Notes: generated by a model not told the origin, from the sequence alone. Shown: positions 44,444-53,667, counted from the stretch's first letter. The stretch: DNA of 64,000 bases from Peribacillus saganii (GCF_003429095.1 NZ_QVTE01000025.1:1-64000), one strand, 5' to 3'. Translations and numbers: made by a program.

Positions 44444-45409
44444 TTATCTTAGAACATCCTGGGCATCATGAGCGCCCTTTATCAATTGCTCGACTTCTTC
44501 ATTAGTTGGAAGACCTTCGACATCTCCATTTACACCTACTACAATGGCGCCTACCGCATTTCCTCGCCTTACAGCTTGAGAGACATGCTCATTACGCAGC
44601 AATCCGCTTATAACGCCAGCTGCAAAACCATCACCCGCACCAACAGGATCAGCAATTTGGGCTACCTTGAACCCATCCACATACCCCTGTTCAGTACTCG
44701 TATGATAATAGGCACCTTTTTCACCAAGCTTGATAACGATCGTCTTTTCCTGGCCAAAGCTCAGATACTCAGCAATCTCTTCCGGTGTCTTTCTTCCGGT
44801 CATTAGTTCCCCTTCATCCAGCCCTGGAAGTATGATATCTGCTTCTTTTGCGATTTCAGACATGACTTCTCTTGCCTCTTCATGGCTCCACAGCTTTACA
44901 CGCATATTTGGATCAAAGACAATTTTTACGTCATGTTTTTTTGCGATTTCAATTGCTTTAAAGACAGCATCACGGCTAGCCTGACTCAATGCAGGCGTTA
45001 TTCCTGTTACATGCAGAAACTTTGCACCAGCTATATATTCCTCGTCTAAATCATCCGGAGAAAGCAAACTGGCGGCAGAATCTTTCCGGTAATAAAAGAC
45101 TCGTATATTAGTAGACGATCTTTTCTCCTTAAAGAATAGCCCAGTAGGTGCTTCATCAGTGTAAAGACACCGAGAAGTTTCAACACCTTCACCACGGACG
45201 AATTTATGTATGTATCTTCCAAATGGATCATCCCCGAGTTTACTGAACCAGCCTGCCTGATGGCCAAGACGCTGCAGGCCAATGGCAACGTTTGATTCCG
45301 CTCCGCCAATTTGTTTTAAAAATTTATGGTTATATTCGAGCGGAACCATTTGTTCAGGTGTAAACAAAACCATTGTTTCACCAAATGTTACTACATCTAA
45401 CTGTTTCAC
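44444..45409 (-). CDS. kdgK: 2-keto-3-deoxygluconate kinase (PfkB family)
   Basis: PfkB-family sugar kinase of 321 residues. It shows GGAESNVAIGLQRLG near the N-terminus, and the ATP/catalytic motif DPVGAGDGFAAGVISG with the catalytic Asp. Resemblance is to KdgK, which phosphorylates 2-keto-3-deoxygluconate or its galacto epimer. The start is GTG behind GGGGGA; the frame is open five codons further. It sits between the TRAP transporter and the KDPG-type aldolase. Confidence 0.85.
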   Translation of the reverse strand: MKQLDVVTFGETMVLFTPEQMVPLEYNHKFLKQIGGAESNVAIGLQRLGHQAGWFSKLGDDPFGRYIHKFVRGEGVETSRCLYTDEAPTGLFFKEKRSSTNIRVFYYRKDSAASLLSPDDLDEEYIAGAKFLHVTGITPALSQASRDAVFKAIEIAKKHDVKIVFDPNMRVKLWSHEEAREVMSEIAKEADIILPGLDEGELMTGRKTPEEIAEYLSFGQEKTIVIKLGEKGAYYHTSTEQGYVDGFKVAQIADPVGAGDGFAAGVISGLLRNEHVSQAVRRGNAVGAIVVGVNGDVEGLPTNEEVEQLIKGAHDAQDVLR

Positions 45410-45464
45410 ATTGTTTTCCCCCAAGCTAAAGTCGACGTTGACAGTTTTAAAAGAGAAAACCTAT

Positions 45465-46745
45465 TCATCCGAATAGGTTTGGAATTACTAGTGAAATCCA
45501 AGGAACAAAAAGCATAATAAGCAGACCAAAGGTAAGAATCAATACAAACGGGAAAATCGCTTTCGCTACACGTTCAATGGACAGCCCTGATATACCTGAT
45601 GCTACGAAAAGGTTAACACCAAGAGGAGGTGTCATCATCCCGATCTCAGCTCCTACTACTAGCAAAATTCCAAAATGCACTGGGTTTACGCCTAATTGCT
45701 CCAGCACAGGCAAGAATAATGGTGCTAGAATGATAATGATAGACAAAGTCTCCATAAAAGTTCCTACAAATAGAACCAATGCAGTGATCAATAGAAGAAC
45801 AACATATTTATTATCGGAAACTCCTAAAATCAAGTCTGCCAGCTGATTCGGGACCTGGTACATTGTTACAAGCTTACCGAATCCAGTAGCTGTACCAAGG
45901 ATAATCATTACAGAACCAGTAATCATTGCAGAAGAGATTAGAATCTTAGGGATATCTTTCCATTTCAATTCTTTATAAACAAATATACCGATGATTAATC
46001 CATACATAACCGCAATTACTGCAGATTCAGTGGGTGTAAACACACCGCTGTAAATACCGCCAAGAATGATTACAGGAGCCATTAATGCCCAGAACGCATC
46101 CTTTGAAGCCTTAGCAAATCTGGCAAAGCTGAACTTTTGTCCAGTTCCAACGTATCCTCTTTTTTTCGAAATGAAGTAGATTAAGATAATCATTAAAAGT
46201 GCTAAGAAGATCCCTGGAACAAATCCAGCCAAGAACATATCACCAATTGAAACTCCAGTAACAACACCATAAATAATCATTGGAATGGATGGAGGGATAA
46301 CAATCCCCAATCCGCCGCCAGAACCTGCTACTGCTGCTGCAAAGTCTTTGCTATAGCCTCTGGCGATCATAGCTGGAATCATAATCGATCCAATCGCCGC
46401 TACTGTTGCCGGGCTGGATCCTGAGATTGCAGCAAAGATTGCACTCGCGAGAATCGTAACAATACCAAATCCGCCTGTAATATTACCCATTGCTTCTTGG
46501 GCTACATTGATAATTCTCTTTGATAACCCGCCGGTTTCCATTAAAGCTCCAGCTAAAATAAAGAACGGGACAGCCATAAGCGGAAAGGAATCAACTGCCG
46601 TAAACGACTGCTGGGCAATAAAGGATGCCGGCACCCCTCCTACCAATAAAGCTGATACAGTAGCGATACCGATGGAAAATGCGATCGGCACGCCGATAAG
46701 TAAACAAAGTATTAATACTATCCCTAATACTAATGGTGCTGACAT
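45465..46745 (-). CDS. dctM: TRAP transporter large permease (DctM)
   Basis: A 426-residue permease with about twelve hydrophobic segments. Typical DctM blocks are PFFILAGALMETGGLSKRI and SGGGLGIVIPPSIPMIIYG, plus TPTESAVIAVMYG. It imports a sugar acid or dicarboxylate using a Na+ gradient together with the small permease and the binding protein. It ends 55 bp before kdgK. Confidence 0.9.
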   Translation of the reverse strand: MSAPLVLGIVLILCLLIGVPIAFSIGIATVSALLVGGVPASFIAQQSFTAVDSFPLMAVPFFILAGALMETGGLSKRIINVAQEAMGNITGGFGIVTILASAIFAAISGSSPATVAAIGSIMIPAMIARGYSKDFAAAVAGSGGGLGIVIPPSIPMIIYGVVTGVSIGDMFLAGFVPGIFLALLMIILIYFISKKRGYVGTGQKFSFARFAKASKDAFWALMAPVIILGGIYSGVFTPTESAVIAVMYGLIIGIFVYKELKWKDIPKILISSAMITGSVMIILGTATGFGKLVTMYQVPNQLADLILGVSDNKYVVLLLITALVLFVGTFMETLSIIIILAPLFLPVLEQLGVNPVHFGILLVVGAEIGMMTPPLGVNLFVASGISGLSIERVAKAIFPFVLILTFGLLIMLFVPWISLVIPNLFG

Positions 46746-46749
46746 AATT

Positions 46750-47265
46750 TCACCCCTCTATTGCCCGCTGTAATTTTTCTTCATCTGTCATTTCGTCATC
46801 TCCACGGAAGCGTCCAATAATGCCTTGCAGCACTCGGAATGCAATTAGACCGAAGCCTACAGGTATAACTGAATATACAAACCCCATTGGCAGCTGTACA
46901 GCTGGGGATAATTGTCCATGTTCAAAAACCATCGTTACCATTTCATAGCCATTAAAGGCTACAAAAACGGCGAAAGCAATCCATAGCAAATCTGAAAGGA
47001 CTCCAAACCATTTTGATATAGACCTTGGAAGAAGTGTGTCAATCACTTCAACTCGGATATGGCGGCGGTGTTTTGCAGCCATTGCCGCTGATATATACAC
47101 CAGCCATACAAAGATAAAACGGGAAATCTCTTCTGACCATCCAAGGGAAAGATTAAAAACAAAGCGTGAAAGAACTTGTGCAAACGTTAGAAGTACCATT
47201 GTTGCAAACAACACAACAACTATTGACTCTTCAAAATAACGGTCAATTTTCTTTAGTACTGACAT
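46750..47265 (-). CDS. dctQ: TRAP transporter small permease (DctQ)
   Basis: A 171-residue protein with four hydrophobic segments; FVFNLSLGWSEEISRFIFVW and MAAKHRRHIRVEVIDTLLP are typical DctQ sequences. It forms the permease complex with DctM, whose start lies 4 bp beyond its stop. Confidence 0.9.
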   Translation of the reverse strand: MSVLKKIDRYFEESIVVVLFATMVLLTFAQVLSRFVFNLSLGWSEEISRFIFVWLVYISAAMAAKHRRHIRVEVIDTLLPRSISKWFGVLSDLLWIAFAVFVAFNGYEMVTMVFEHGQLSPAVQLPMGFVYSVIPVGFGLIAFRVLQGIIGRFRGDDEMTDEEKLQRAIEG

Positions 47266-47320
47266 CTTGTTTCCTCCTTACAAGGAATCTTTATGTATTT
47301 ACTACTAGCTGTGTAAAATA

Positions 47321-47351
47321 CGGGGACTGGAAGGATGGCTTCCTGTCCCCG
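47321..47351 (-). terminator. Intercistronic hairpin between dctP and dctQ
   Basis: GGGGACAGGAAG pairs with CTTCCAGTCCCC with one mismatch, followed by ATTTTA on the minus strand. It probably lowers permease expression relative to the binding protein. Confidence 0.6.
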
Positions 47352-47363
47352 CTGTGTTTCTTA

Positions 47364-48404
47364 TTACTGTGCGTCTTCTACTGCTTTTTTCACTTTTTCA
47401 ATTGTTTCTTTTCCAATTTTATCTGCGAATTTTTCAACAGCAGGATCTGTAATGGCTTTCATTTCTTCACGTGCTTCAGGTGTAACTTCTGTAACAGTCA
47501 TTCCTGCTTTTTTCAAGTCTTCAAGGTTTTGTACGTTTGCTTCACGGATTAGTTTACGCTCATATTCCCCAGCTTCCTGAGCTGCTTTTGTCATGATATC
47601 TTGCTCTTCTTTTGAAGATTCATCCCAGAATACTTTGCTTAATAACACAACGAATGGGCTGTATACATGGTGTGTTAAAGAAAGATGCTTTTGGACTTCG
47701 TTATATTTTTGCAAATAAATCGTTGCAATAGGGTTTTCCTGGCCGTCAATTGTACCTTGCTGCATAGCTGTAAATACTTCAGCAAACGCCATAGGAGTCG
47801 GGTTAGCTCCTAAGGCTTTAAATGCTGCGATGTGCAGCTGGTTTTCCATCGTACGGATTTTCAGGTTTTTGAAATCCTTTGCAGTTGCTACTGATACTTT
47901 ATCGTTTGTTAAATCACGGAATCCATTTTCCCAGTATGCTAAACCTACCATTCCTTGAGCTGGTAACTTATCTAATAGTTCTTTAGCAACATCACTTTCT
48001 AATAAAACTTTATCGGCCACTTCTTCGCTTGGGAAAATAAATGGAATATCATATACAGAGAATTCAGGAACAAAGTTTGCAATTGGCGCTGTAGAAGGAA
48101 TTGTCATCTGCTGAGTTCCAAGCTGAAGCGCTTCCATCATGGCGCGGTCATCACCTAATTGACTGCTGTGATATGTTTCTACTTTAATTGAACCATTTGA
48201 TTCTTTTTCAACAATTTCCTTGAACTTTAATAGAGCCAAGTATTGAGGATGCTTGTCGTTAAGACCGATACCTGCACGAATTACTCTGGCCTTCCCGGAC
48301 TTTTTCTCTTCTCCGCCGCTTGCCTTTTCGCTGCTTCCGCAACCCGCGAGAACTGCGGTGAAAAGAGCTACAACCATAAATACTGATAGAAACTTCTTTA
48401 ACAT
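47364..48404 (-). CDS. dctP: TRAP transporter substrate-binding lipoprotein (DctP)
   Basis: A 346-residue lipoprotein with lipobox AVLAGCGS. The DctP fold is recognised by HPQYLALLKFKEIVEKESNG, the carboxylate-binding Arg region FKNLKIRTMEN and MQQGTIDGQENPIATIY. It captures the acidic substrate outside the cell. In this operon the ligand is likely an aldonate or uronate. A cre-like site lies 38 bp upstream. Confidence 0.9.
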   Translation of the reverse strand: MLKKFLSVFMVVALFTAVLAGCGSSEKASGGEEKKSGKARVIRAGIGLNDKHPQYLALLKFKEIVEKESNGSIKVETYHSSQLGDDRAMMEALQLGTQQMTIPSTAPIANFVPEFSVYDIPFIFPSEEVADKVLLESDVAKELLDKLPAQGMVGLAYWENGFRDLTNDKVSVATAKDFKNLKIRTMENQLHIAAFKALGANPTPMAFAEVFTAMQQGTIDGQENPIATIYLQKYNEVQKHLSLTHHVYSPFVVLLSKVFWDESSKEEQDIMTKAAQEAGEYERKLIREANVQNLEDLKKAGMTVTEVTPEAREEMKAITDPAVEKFADKIGKETIEKVKKAVEDAQ

Positions 48405-48441
48405 TTTGCTGCCCCCTATGTGATTAGTTTAATTTCGTGAG

Positions 48442-48455
48442 AGAATACGCTTACA
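48442..48455 (-). promoter_or_regulatory. Possible cre site (CcpA)
   Basis: TGTAAGCGTATTCT on the minus strand resembles the catabolite-responsive element TGWAARCGYTWNCW with two or three differences. Its place between the LacI gene and dctP would fit glucose repression of the operon. Confidence 0.4.
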
Positions 48456-48517
48456 AAAGAGCAAGATTTTCTCCCAAGTTAAAGCACTTTTGAAAATTAT
48501 ATTTTACTAGTAAATGA

Positions 48518-49546
48518 CTAGAAAAATAGCATATTATCGTTCTTTGGCATTTTTCCTGCCAGTAAAGTCGGCTGGAACCGATGGATCTGCGGCTCTATTA
48601 CTAAGTCGCTGTGTTCAATCCTCTTTAACAGCAATTCTGCTGCTTTATTTCCCATTTCGAAAGCAGGCTGGGCAAAGACTGACAAAGATGGTTCAAAAAC
48701 GGTAGCGAAAGGAACATTATCAATTCCTACAACTGCTAATTGGCTGGGAATTTGGATTCCGCTTTCTTTTGCAAACTTCACTACTTCATAAAGTGAAAGA
48801 TCATTTGATGCGATCAGCGCTGTGGGCGGTACCGGCAATGAGAACATTTCTTTAAGCCCAACATGAAGCTTGTCCACATCCATACTTTTGATGTAACCGG
48901 TTTCTAAAGGGAGCCCAAATTTGTTCAACGCCAGTTTAAAGCCGTTAATCCTTTCAATTCTGGGTGTAATCTTTCTTTCAAGTGAGGGAGTCACTATCCC
49001 TATGCGAGAGTGGCCGTGTTCTGCCAGGTGTTTAACCGCTAAATATGAAGCGTTTTCATTGTCCAGTAAAAAAACGTCAATATTTACTCCCTCGATGATC
49101 CGGTCTACAAAGACTACAGAGTAATTTCTTTGGACCATAGAATGATAGAGATTCAGGTTGCCGCCTGTGGGAAAAATAATCATTCCATCCACTTGCTTTG
49201 CCAGGAGCATCTGTATGTATTTCTCTTCCGTAACAGGATCGTCATCGGCATTGCAGACAATCACATGAAAATCATTATCCCTGCATGTGTCTTCGATAGC
49301 CCGTATGACTTGGGTAGAGAATGAATGAAGGATATTAGCAACAATGACGCCAATTGTCGAAGTGCGCTTTTGTTTCAAGCTTCTGGCCACAATGTTCGGC
49401 TGGTATCCCAGCTTTTCAATGGCTTGCTCAATCCGGAGTTTGGTCTCCTCACCCATGTAGTCAAACCTTTTATTTAAATACTGTGACACCGTGCTTTTAG
49501 AGACACCTGCACTCTTGGCAACATCCACCATTGTTACTCTTTTCAT
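48518..49546 (-). CDS. LacI-family transcriptional regulator
   Basis: A 342-residue repressor with N-terminal HTH (TMVDVAKSAGVSKSTVSQYL), hinge helix (PNIVARSLKQKRT) and a ribose-binding-type sensor domain (TIGVIVANILHSFSTQV). It lies directly upstream of the TRAP and sugar-acid genes on the same strand. Two LacI-type palindromes occur 25 to 49 bp before its start, so it probably represses itself and the operon until a sugar acid or keto-deoxy acid binds. Confidence 0.88.
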   Translation of the reverse strand: MKRVTMVDVAKSAGVSKSTVSQYLNKRFDYMGEETKLRIEQAIEKLGYQPNIVARSLKQKRTSTIGVIVANILHSFSTQVIRAIEDTCRDNDFHVIVCNADDDPVTEEKYIQMLLAKQVDGMIIFPTGGNLNLYHSMVQRNYSVVFVDRIIEGVNIDVFLLDNENASYLAVKHLAEHGHSRIGIVTPSLERKITPRIERINGFKLALNKFGLPLETGYIKSMDVDKLHVGLKEMFSLPVPPTALIASNDLSLYEVVKFAKESGIQIPSQLAVVGIDNVPFATVFEPSLSVFAQPAFEMGNKAAELLLKRIEHSDLVIEPQIHRFQPTLLAGKMPKNDNMLFF

Positions 49547-49570
49547 TATTGTCTCCGCCTCTTTTTCTAC

Positions 49571-49595
49571 TAAACCGATTTACTAAACCGGTTTA
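49571..49595. promoter_or_regulatory. Tandem LacI-type operators
   Basis: TAAACCGATTTA (49571-49582) and TAAACCGGTTTA (49584-49595) lie one base apart. The second is a perfect palindrome with the central CpG typical of LacI-family sites. They lie just before the regulator gene. Confidence 0.7.
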
Positions 49596-49694
49596 TGAAG
49601 TTAGTATAATTTATCATGAAACCCTTTTCAATAGTTTTTTTATTTTATTTTTTCGAAATTCTTCTTATTTCGACATTTATTAAGAATATTACAA

Positions 49695-49723
49695 CAAAAA
49701 TGGATAGCCTCGATTGGCTATCC
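49695..49723 (-). terminator. Terminator of the gluconate kinase gene
   Basis: GGATAGCC and GGCTATCC arms with a 6-base loop, followed by ATTTTTG on the minus strand. Confidence 0.75.
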
Positions 49724-49745
49724 TATAGGTTTGCTCTATTTTAGT

Positions 49746-51296
49746 TTACGAGATACTGTTATCCCGTCTTCTTTGAAACTCGGCAATTATTTTAAATTCT
49801 TCTTCTAGGTTTTTATATACTCTCTCATACACTCCGAACAGTTCACGGTAAATAGCCGCATTTTCAGAAATAGCGTTTTGGACTGCAGAAACATGTACCA
49901 TTTCTTTTACTTTTTCTAATGAGTCAATGTGTCCTAAAGCATATAAAGTTAAAACAGCGGCACCGAGTCCTGAACTCTCATGACTTTCAGGGACTACTAC
50001 ACTTTCGTCAAAAACATCGGCAACAATTTGTCTCCATATGTCGGATCTGGCGAAACCTCCTGATACCCGTATTACTTTACTGCTCCCTGCCAGGCTGTTT
50101 AATACCTTACCGACACTATAGACAGCATATGCTACCCCTTCCATTACAGAGCGAACAAAGTGCTCCTTTTGATGAGCAAGACTGATTCCAAAAAATACTC
50201 CACGCGCGTCAGCATTCCAATGGGGAGCCCTTTCCCCTGTTAAATAAGGCAGAAACAGTAATCCTTGTGCACCTGCCGGAATATCGCTGGCCGAGTCAAT
50301 TAAAGCTTCAAATGAATCTTTTTCAGTTGGAATCGCATTTTCATATGAGACAAATTGGTCCTTGAACCACCGGAGTGCTATCCCTCCATTATTTACCGGT
50401 CCGCCGATTACCCATTTGTCTTCAGATAATGCGTAACAAAATGTCCTGCCTTCAGGATCTGTAAGCGGCTGACTGACGACAGTTCTTATTGCTCCGCTTG
50501 TTCCGATGGTGACGGCTAATTCTCCTTCTTCGATTGCACCGACTCCTAGATTAGCAAGAACTCCGTCGCTTGCCCCTGCTACAATTGGTATATCAGCGGG
50601 TATGCCCATAAAATCTGCAGCATCTCGATCCATTCCTTGATAAACAGCAGTTGTTGGTACAGGCTGCGATAATTTTTCTTTATCGATGCCGAGGAGTGTA
50701 AGCACATCTTGGTCCCATTCTAATTCATTCAAATTAAATAACCCAGTCGTAGAAGCAATTGAATAGTCCACAAAGTATGTATGAAACCATTTCCATGTTA
50801 TATATTCTTTGATGGAGATCCATTTTGCAGCCTTTGCAAATATATCCGGACGTTCACCCTTCATCCACAATAACTTGCTTAGAGGAGACATTGGGTGAAT
50901 CGGAGTCCCAGTTCGCATATAAATTTGATGTCCGTTAAGGTCTTCTTTCAATTTCCTCACATAATCGATGCTGCGATTATCGGCCCAAATAATACTATTA
51001 GTAAGCAGCTCTCCTTCTTGGTCAACTGCAATTAAACTATGCATAGCTGAACTTATGCCAATACCAATTAACTGCGTACCATGGATATCTGCTTTAATAA
51101 TCGCACTTCGAATTGAATTTAATACAGCCAGGTAGATCACAGACGGATCCTGCTCAGCCCAATCAGGTTTCGGGTGGATAATTGGATATTCAATTGAATG
51201 GGAAGAAACAAAGCGGCCGCTCTCTGTAAAAATTGTAGCCTTCGTGCTAGTAGTGCCAATATCCAAGCCGGCTATGTATTTGCTGGTACTATCCAA
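49746..51296 (-). CDS. gntK: Gluconate kinase, FGGY family
   Basis: A 516-residue carbohydrate kinase. N-terminal ATP site YIAGLDIGTTSTKATIF, second domain motif VTIGTSGAIRTV and the FGGY C-terminal signature region GVAYAVYSVGKVL…VIRVSGGFARSDIW are present. The sequence resembles Bacillus GntK, which makes 6-phosphogluconate, though xylulose or other kinases share the fold. It starts behind AGGAGG and ends at its own terminator, upstream of the LacI gene, so it is a separate transcript serving the same sugar-acid metabolism. Confidence 0.82.
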   Translation of the reverse strand: MDSTSKYIAGLDIGTTSTKATIFTESGRFVSSHSIEYPIIHPKPDWAEQDPSVIYLAVLNSIRSAIIKADIHGTQLIGIGISSAMHSLIAVDQEGELLTNSIIWADNRSIDYVRKLKEDLNGHQIYMRTGTPIHPMSPLSKLLWMKGERPDIFAKAAKWISIKEYITWKWFHTYFVDYSIASTTGLFNLNELEWDQDVLTLLGIDKEKLSQPVPTTAVYQGMDRDAADFMGIPADIPIVAGASDGVLANLGVGAIEEGELAVTIGTSGAIRTVVSQPLTDPEGRTFCYALSEDKWVIGGPVNNGGIALRWFKDQFVSYENAIPTEKDSFEALIDSASDIPAGAQGLLFLPYLTGERAPHWNADARGVFFGISLAHQKEHFVRSVMEGVAYAVYSVGKVLNSLAGSSKVIRVSGGFARSDIWRQIVADVFDESVVVPESHESSGLGAAVLTLYALGHIDSLEKVKEMVHVSAVQNAISENAAIYRELFGVYERVYKNLEEEFKIIAEFQRRRDNSIS

Positions 51297-51491
51297 TTGA
51301 CTTTCCTCCTAATATGTATCAATAACATTCCAATTGATTATAACAGAAGCTAATGTGTTTAAAAGATGGCAGCGAAAAAAATAAACGAATGATTGCTATA
51401 TCAATAGTTCCTCAGGCTGCCGCCAATTATCTTCATGATTGATTACCATACTATCCAATTAGCAGTTTTGTAAATAAAGGTGGAGCAGAAA

Positions 51492-51516
51492 AATGGTCCC
51501 CACCTCAGGGACCATT
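51492..51516 (-). terminator. Hairpin AATGGTCCC/GGGACCATT
   Basis: Nine-base arms around a 7-base loop, with flanking A on the left giving a T run on the minus strand. It may terminate the HicB-like gene or a small ORF that overlaps it. Confidence 0.6.
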
Positions 51517-51639
51517 CCCAATTAATTTTTCATCTAATCCGTTGAATAAACTTTTTTCCAACGAATTTGCGTTAGTTTTTGTGACCTTTTGTCTCATGCT
51601 GGCATGGTCAGCAGGACGGACAGATGGCAATGAATCCAT
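51505..51639 (-). CDS. Doubtful small ORF (44 aa) running into a terminator
   Basis: MDSLPSVRPADHASMRQK then VTKTNANSLEKSLFNGLDEK: polar, protein-like, stop codon inside the terminator hairpin. No ribosome binding site is visible, so it may be a translated-looking piece of a 3' untranslated region. Unknown family. Confidence 0.25.
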   Translation of the reverse strand: MDSLPSVRPADHASMRQKVTKTNANSLEKSLFNGLDEKLIGNGP

Positions 51640-51754
51640 TGTCGCAAAAAACGGAATTTAGAAGGTTTGAACTCTTTTATTGGTGTGTGAACCGCATGCC
51701 CTTTCTTTCCAGGCTGGGATGGTTATATGCCGCTTCTTTTTTAATTACCTGCAG

Positions 51755-52321
51755 CTACGGCTTCTTTTTTCTAAATGGAAGAAGGACTGACTCCGCCCAA
51801 TCTATGAACATTTCTGAAACTTTTTCTTCACTCTCAGCTGTAAAAATTACAACACCAAAATCCTCGTCTCTTTCTGCTGAGAAATCAAAAAGCCCTGCGT
51901 CCAAAAAATCCTCATAGTAGACAGTCCAAGTCCCATCCTTGTTTTTGAATGCTATCCCCTCAATGCATTCGCCGTTCTCATAATAACCTGGGTGAAAATG
52001 CCTTCCAGCAAGATGAACATCGATAATATTCCGATATTCGTTTAATGAGATTTGTACTTTTATTAACTTTTGGTTATTGGTAAGAGGAAGTTCCTTTTGA
52101 GATGGCTGTGGTATCTCTTTTTTATCATCCAGCATATATCCTATATGTATTGCGAGAACTTCCTTAGCATGTTCTATCGTTTCTTTCTTACTTCCTGCAT
52201 AAGAAATTTCTAATCCGTCCGATTCATCAGCAGCAAAGTCAGGAAATGTAACAATATAAAAACCATCCTCATCTTTTTCGATTATAGCTGGATAGATATA
52301 TAAATCTTGATCCGAAATCAC
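51755..52321 (-). CDS. HicB-like antitoxin-domain protein (188 aa)
   Basis: The N-terminal 60 residues match the HicB RNase-H-like fold: YIYPAIIEKDEDGFYIVTFP, then the conserved helix ETIEHAKEVLAIHIGYMLDD. A second, less familiar domain follows (HLAGRHFHPGYYENGECIEG, YYEDFLDAGLFDFSAERDED). The start is GTG, seven bases after AGGAGG; the frame is open 17 codons further. HicB proteins normally neutralise a HicA toxin, but no HicA is encoded on either side, so this may be an orphan or a regulator with another role. Confidence 0.65.
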   Translation of the reverse strand: MISDQDLYIYPAIIEKDEDGFYIVTFPDFAADESDGLEISYAGSKKETIEHAKEVLAIHIGYMLDDKKEIPQPSQKELPLTNNQKLIKVQISLNEYRNIIDVHLAGRHFHPGYYENGECIEGIAFKNKDGTWTVYYEDFLDAGLFDFSAERDEDFGVVIFTAESEEKVSEMFIDWAESVLLPFRKKKP

Positions 52322-52607
52322 GATGCAGCCTCCTACCTTTAACTTGAGATAAAATATTTTACCACACCACAACTTGGACTAATTCTCACAGGTTTTTACT
52401 GCTACAATTACTGTTATTCGTTTTTTTTAAATCTGAGGGTAATTTATATATTCTGACGAGGTTTACAGTTTAATAAATCCATCCAAAATTGGGCTGTACT
52501 AATCTATAATGAACTCCAATTAAACTTTTTTCACTGATTGCGATCTGAGGGGGTAAAGTATATTCTTCCGAGGTTTACTTATAAATATTCCGAAGAATTC
52601 AGCTATC
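52322..52607. repeat. Intergenic region with an imperfect direct repeat
   Basis: Two related segments start ATCTGAGGG at 52431 and 52543 and end CGAGGTTTAC at 52467 and 52579, with TATATTCT between. They are about 36 bp long and 112 bp apart. Nothing else was seen in this stretch. Confidence 0.5.
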
Positions 52608-52635
52608 TAAAAAACCTATCAGATTGACTGATAGG
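52608..52635 (-). terminator. Terminator of the DUF457 gene
   Basis: CCTATCA and TGATAGG arms with a 7-base loop, followed by six T on the minus strand. Confidence 0.65.
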
Positions 52636-52793
52636 CTCTTGGATCAGCAGTTCTTCTATCTACTGATGGTCAGCCAGGAAATCATTTCGTGCTTACTGCT
52701 TTACAAACCTTCTGTCATTTCATCGTTTGCATTAGCCGTCCTCATATTCCGAAGAAATGTTTATTTGGATTTTATCCAATTGTGGTTGACTGC

Positions 52794-53420
52794 CTATAAC
52801 TCCTTCGATGATAAGGGTAAAAAAAGTTTTATTCCGCGTTTATTGAATGGCAAGAATCGCATATCAGCGGCTAAATGGCTGATATATCCCGCCATGCAGG
52901 CAGCAAACACCCCCTCAATTCCTAGAGCTTCCTGAAATTGAGAAGAAATGACGCCAAAAAAAATGACTCCTAATATGGAATGTGTATAGCTTCTATGAGG
53001 AACAAATGAAGCGATTATTATAAAACCTGCTAAAAGTATTAACCAGCTTTCATCCAGCGATATTCCGCCGGCCAATACACCTATTCCAGTGACAGTTAAC
53101 ATACGTCTTTGAGTAATATACATGGATATCGCGATAATGCCTATGCCGACTCCGATTCCTAACCATTTTTCGGTCTCAGCACCAAGAAAAAAGCTATAAA
53201 TCATCATTAGAAAGCCAATAACCTGAGCAATCGAGCGAATGATCTTATGAGAGAATGTTATCTTATTGCTTAATTTGCCATCAATATCTATGTCTGGCAT
53301 AAGGCCTGCAACTGCCCCTATCGCTATTAATAATCCTGTCGCAGCAGGTTCTGTTTGTACAATATTAGCGACAATGTATCCTGCCCCTGCCCCTATTGCT
53401 AAATGTGCTGTTCCTTTCAA
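52794..53420 (-). CDS. DUF457 (YdjM-like) membrane-bound metal-dependent hydrolase
   Basis: A 208-residue membrane protein with several hydrophobic segments. The family signature residues are present: AHLAIGAGAGY near the start, GLMPDIDIDGK, VPHRSYTHSILG and YISHLAADM. Members are annotated as metal-dependent hydrolases and some, such as E. coli YdjM, are SOS-induced; the substrate is not known. It stands alone with its own terminator. Confidence 0.82.
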   Translation of the reverse strand: MKGTAHLAIGAGAGYIVANIVQTEPAATGLLIAIGAVAGLMPDIDIDGKLSNKITFSHKIIRSIAQVIGFLMMIYSFFLGAETEKWLGIGVGIGIIAISMYITQRRMLTVTGIGVLAGGISLDESWLILLAGFIIIASFVPHRSYTHSILGVIFFGVISSQFQEALGIEGVFAACMAGYISHLAADMRFLPFNKRGIKLFLPLSSKEL

Positions 53421-53667
53421 CTTCCTATCCCTACTTCCATTATTAAAATATAGATTTTGTAAAAATAATTCCTCTTCATGAAAAAAAGCATCCCTGATAG
53501 TGATTTATTCATTTTGATCTCAAATTTAACAATATAATATATTTCGATATTTTCGTCAATTTTTCAATAAAAAAATGAAATAGATAGCAAATGAACTACA
53601 AACTTAATAAACCTCTTCCAAAAAGGAAATAATGAAAATATCATTAAGATTTGGAGGATATAAAAAG
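53421..53667. promoter_or_regulatory. Divergent promoter region
   Basis: AT-rich 247 bp between the divergent DUF457 and RNase J genes. No specific operator was recognised. Confidence 0.35.

Noticed and set aside
51520-51754. Search for a HicA toxin beside the HicB-like gene
   Set aside because: No frame with the HicA G-S-H-H core or suitable size was found on either strand.
51624-51917. Plus-strand 97-codon frame
   Set aside because: Antisense to the HicB-like gene, with composition typical of a reverse reading.
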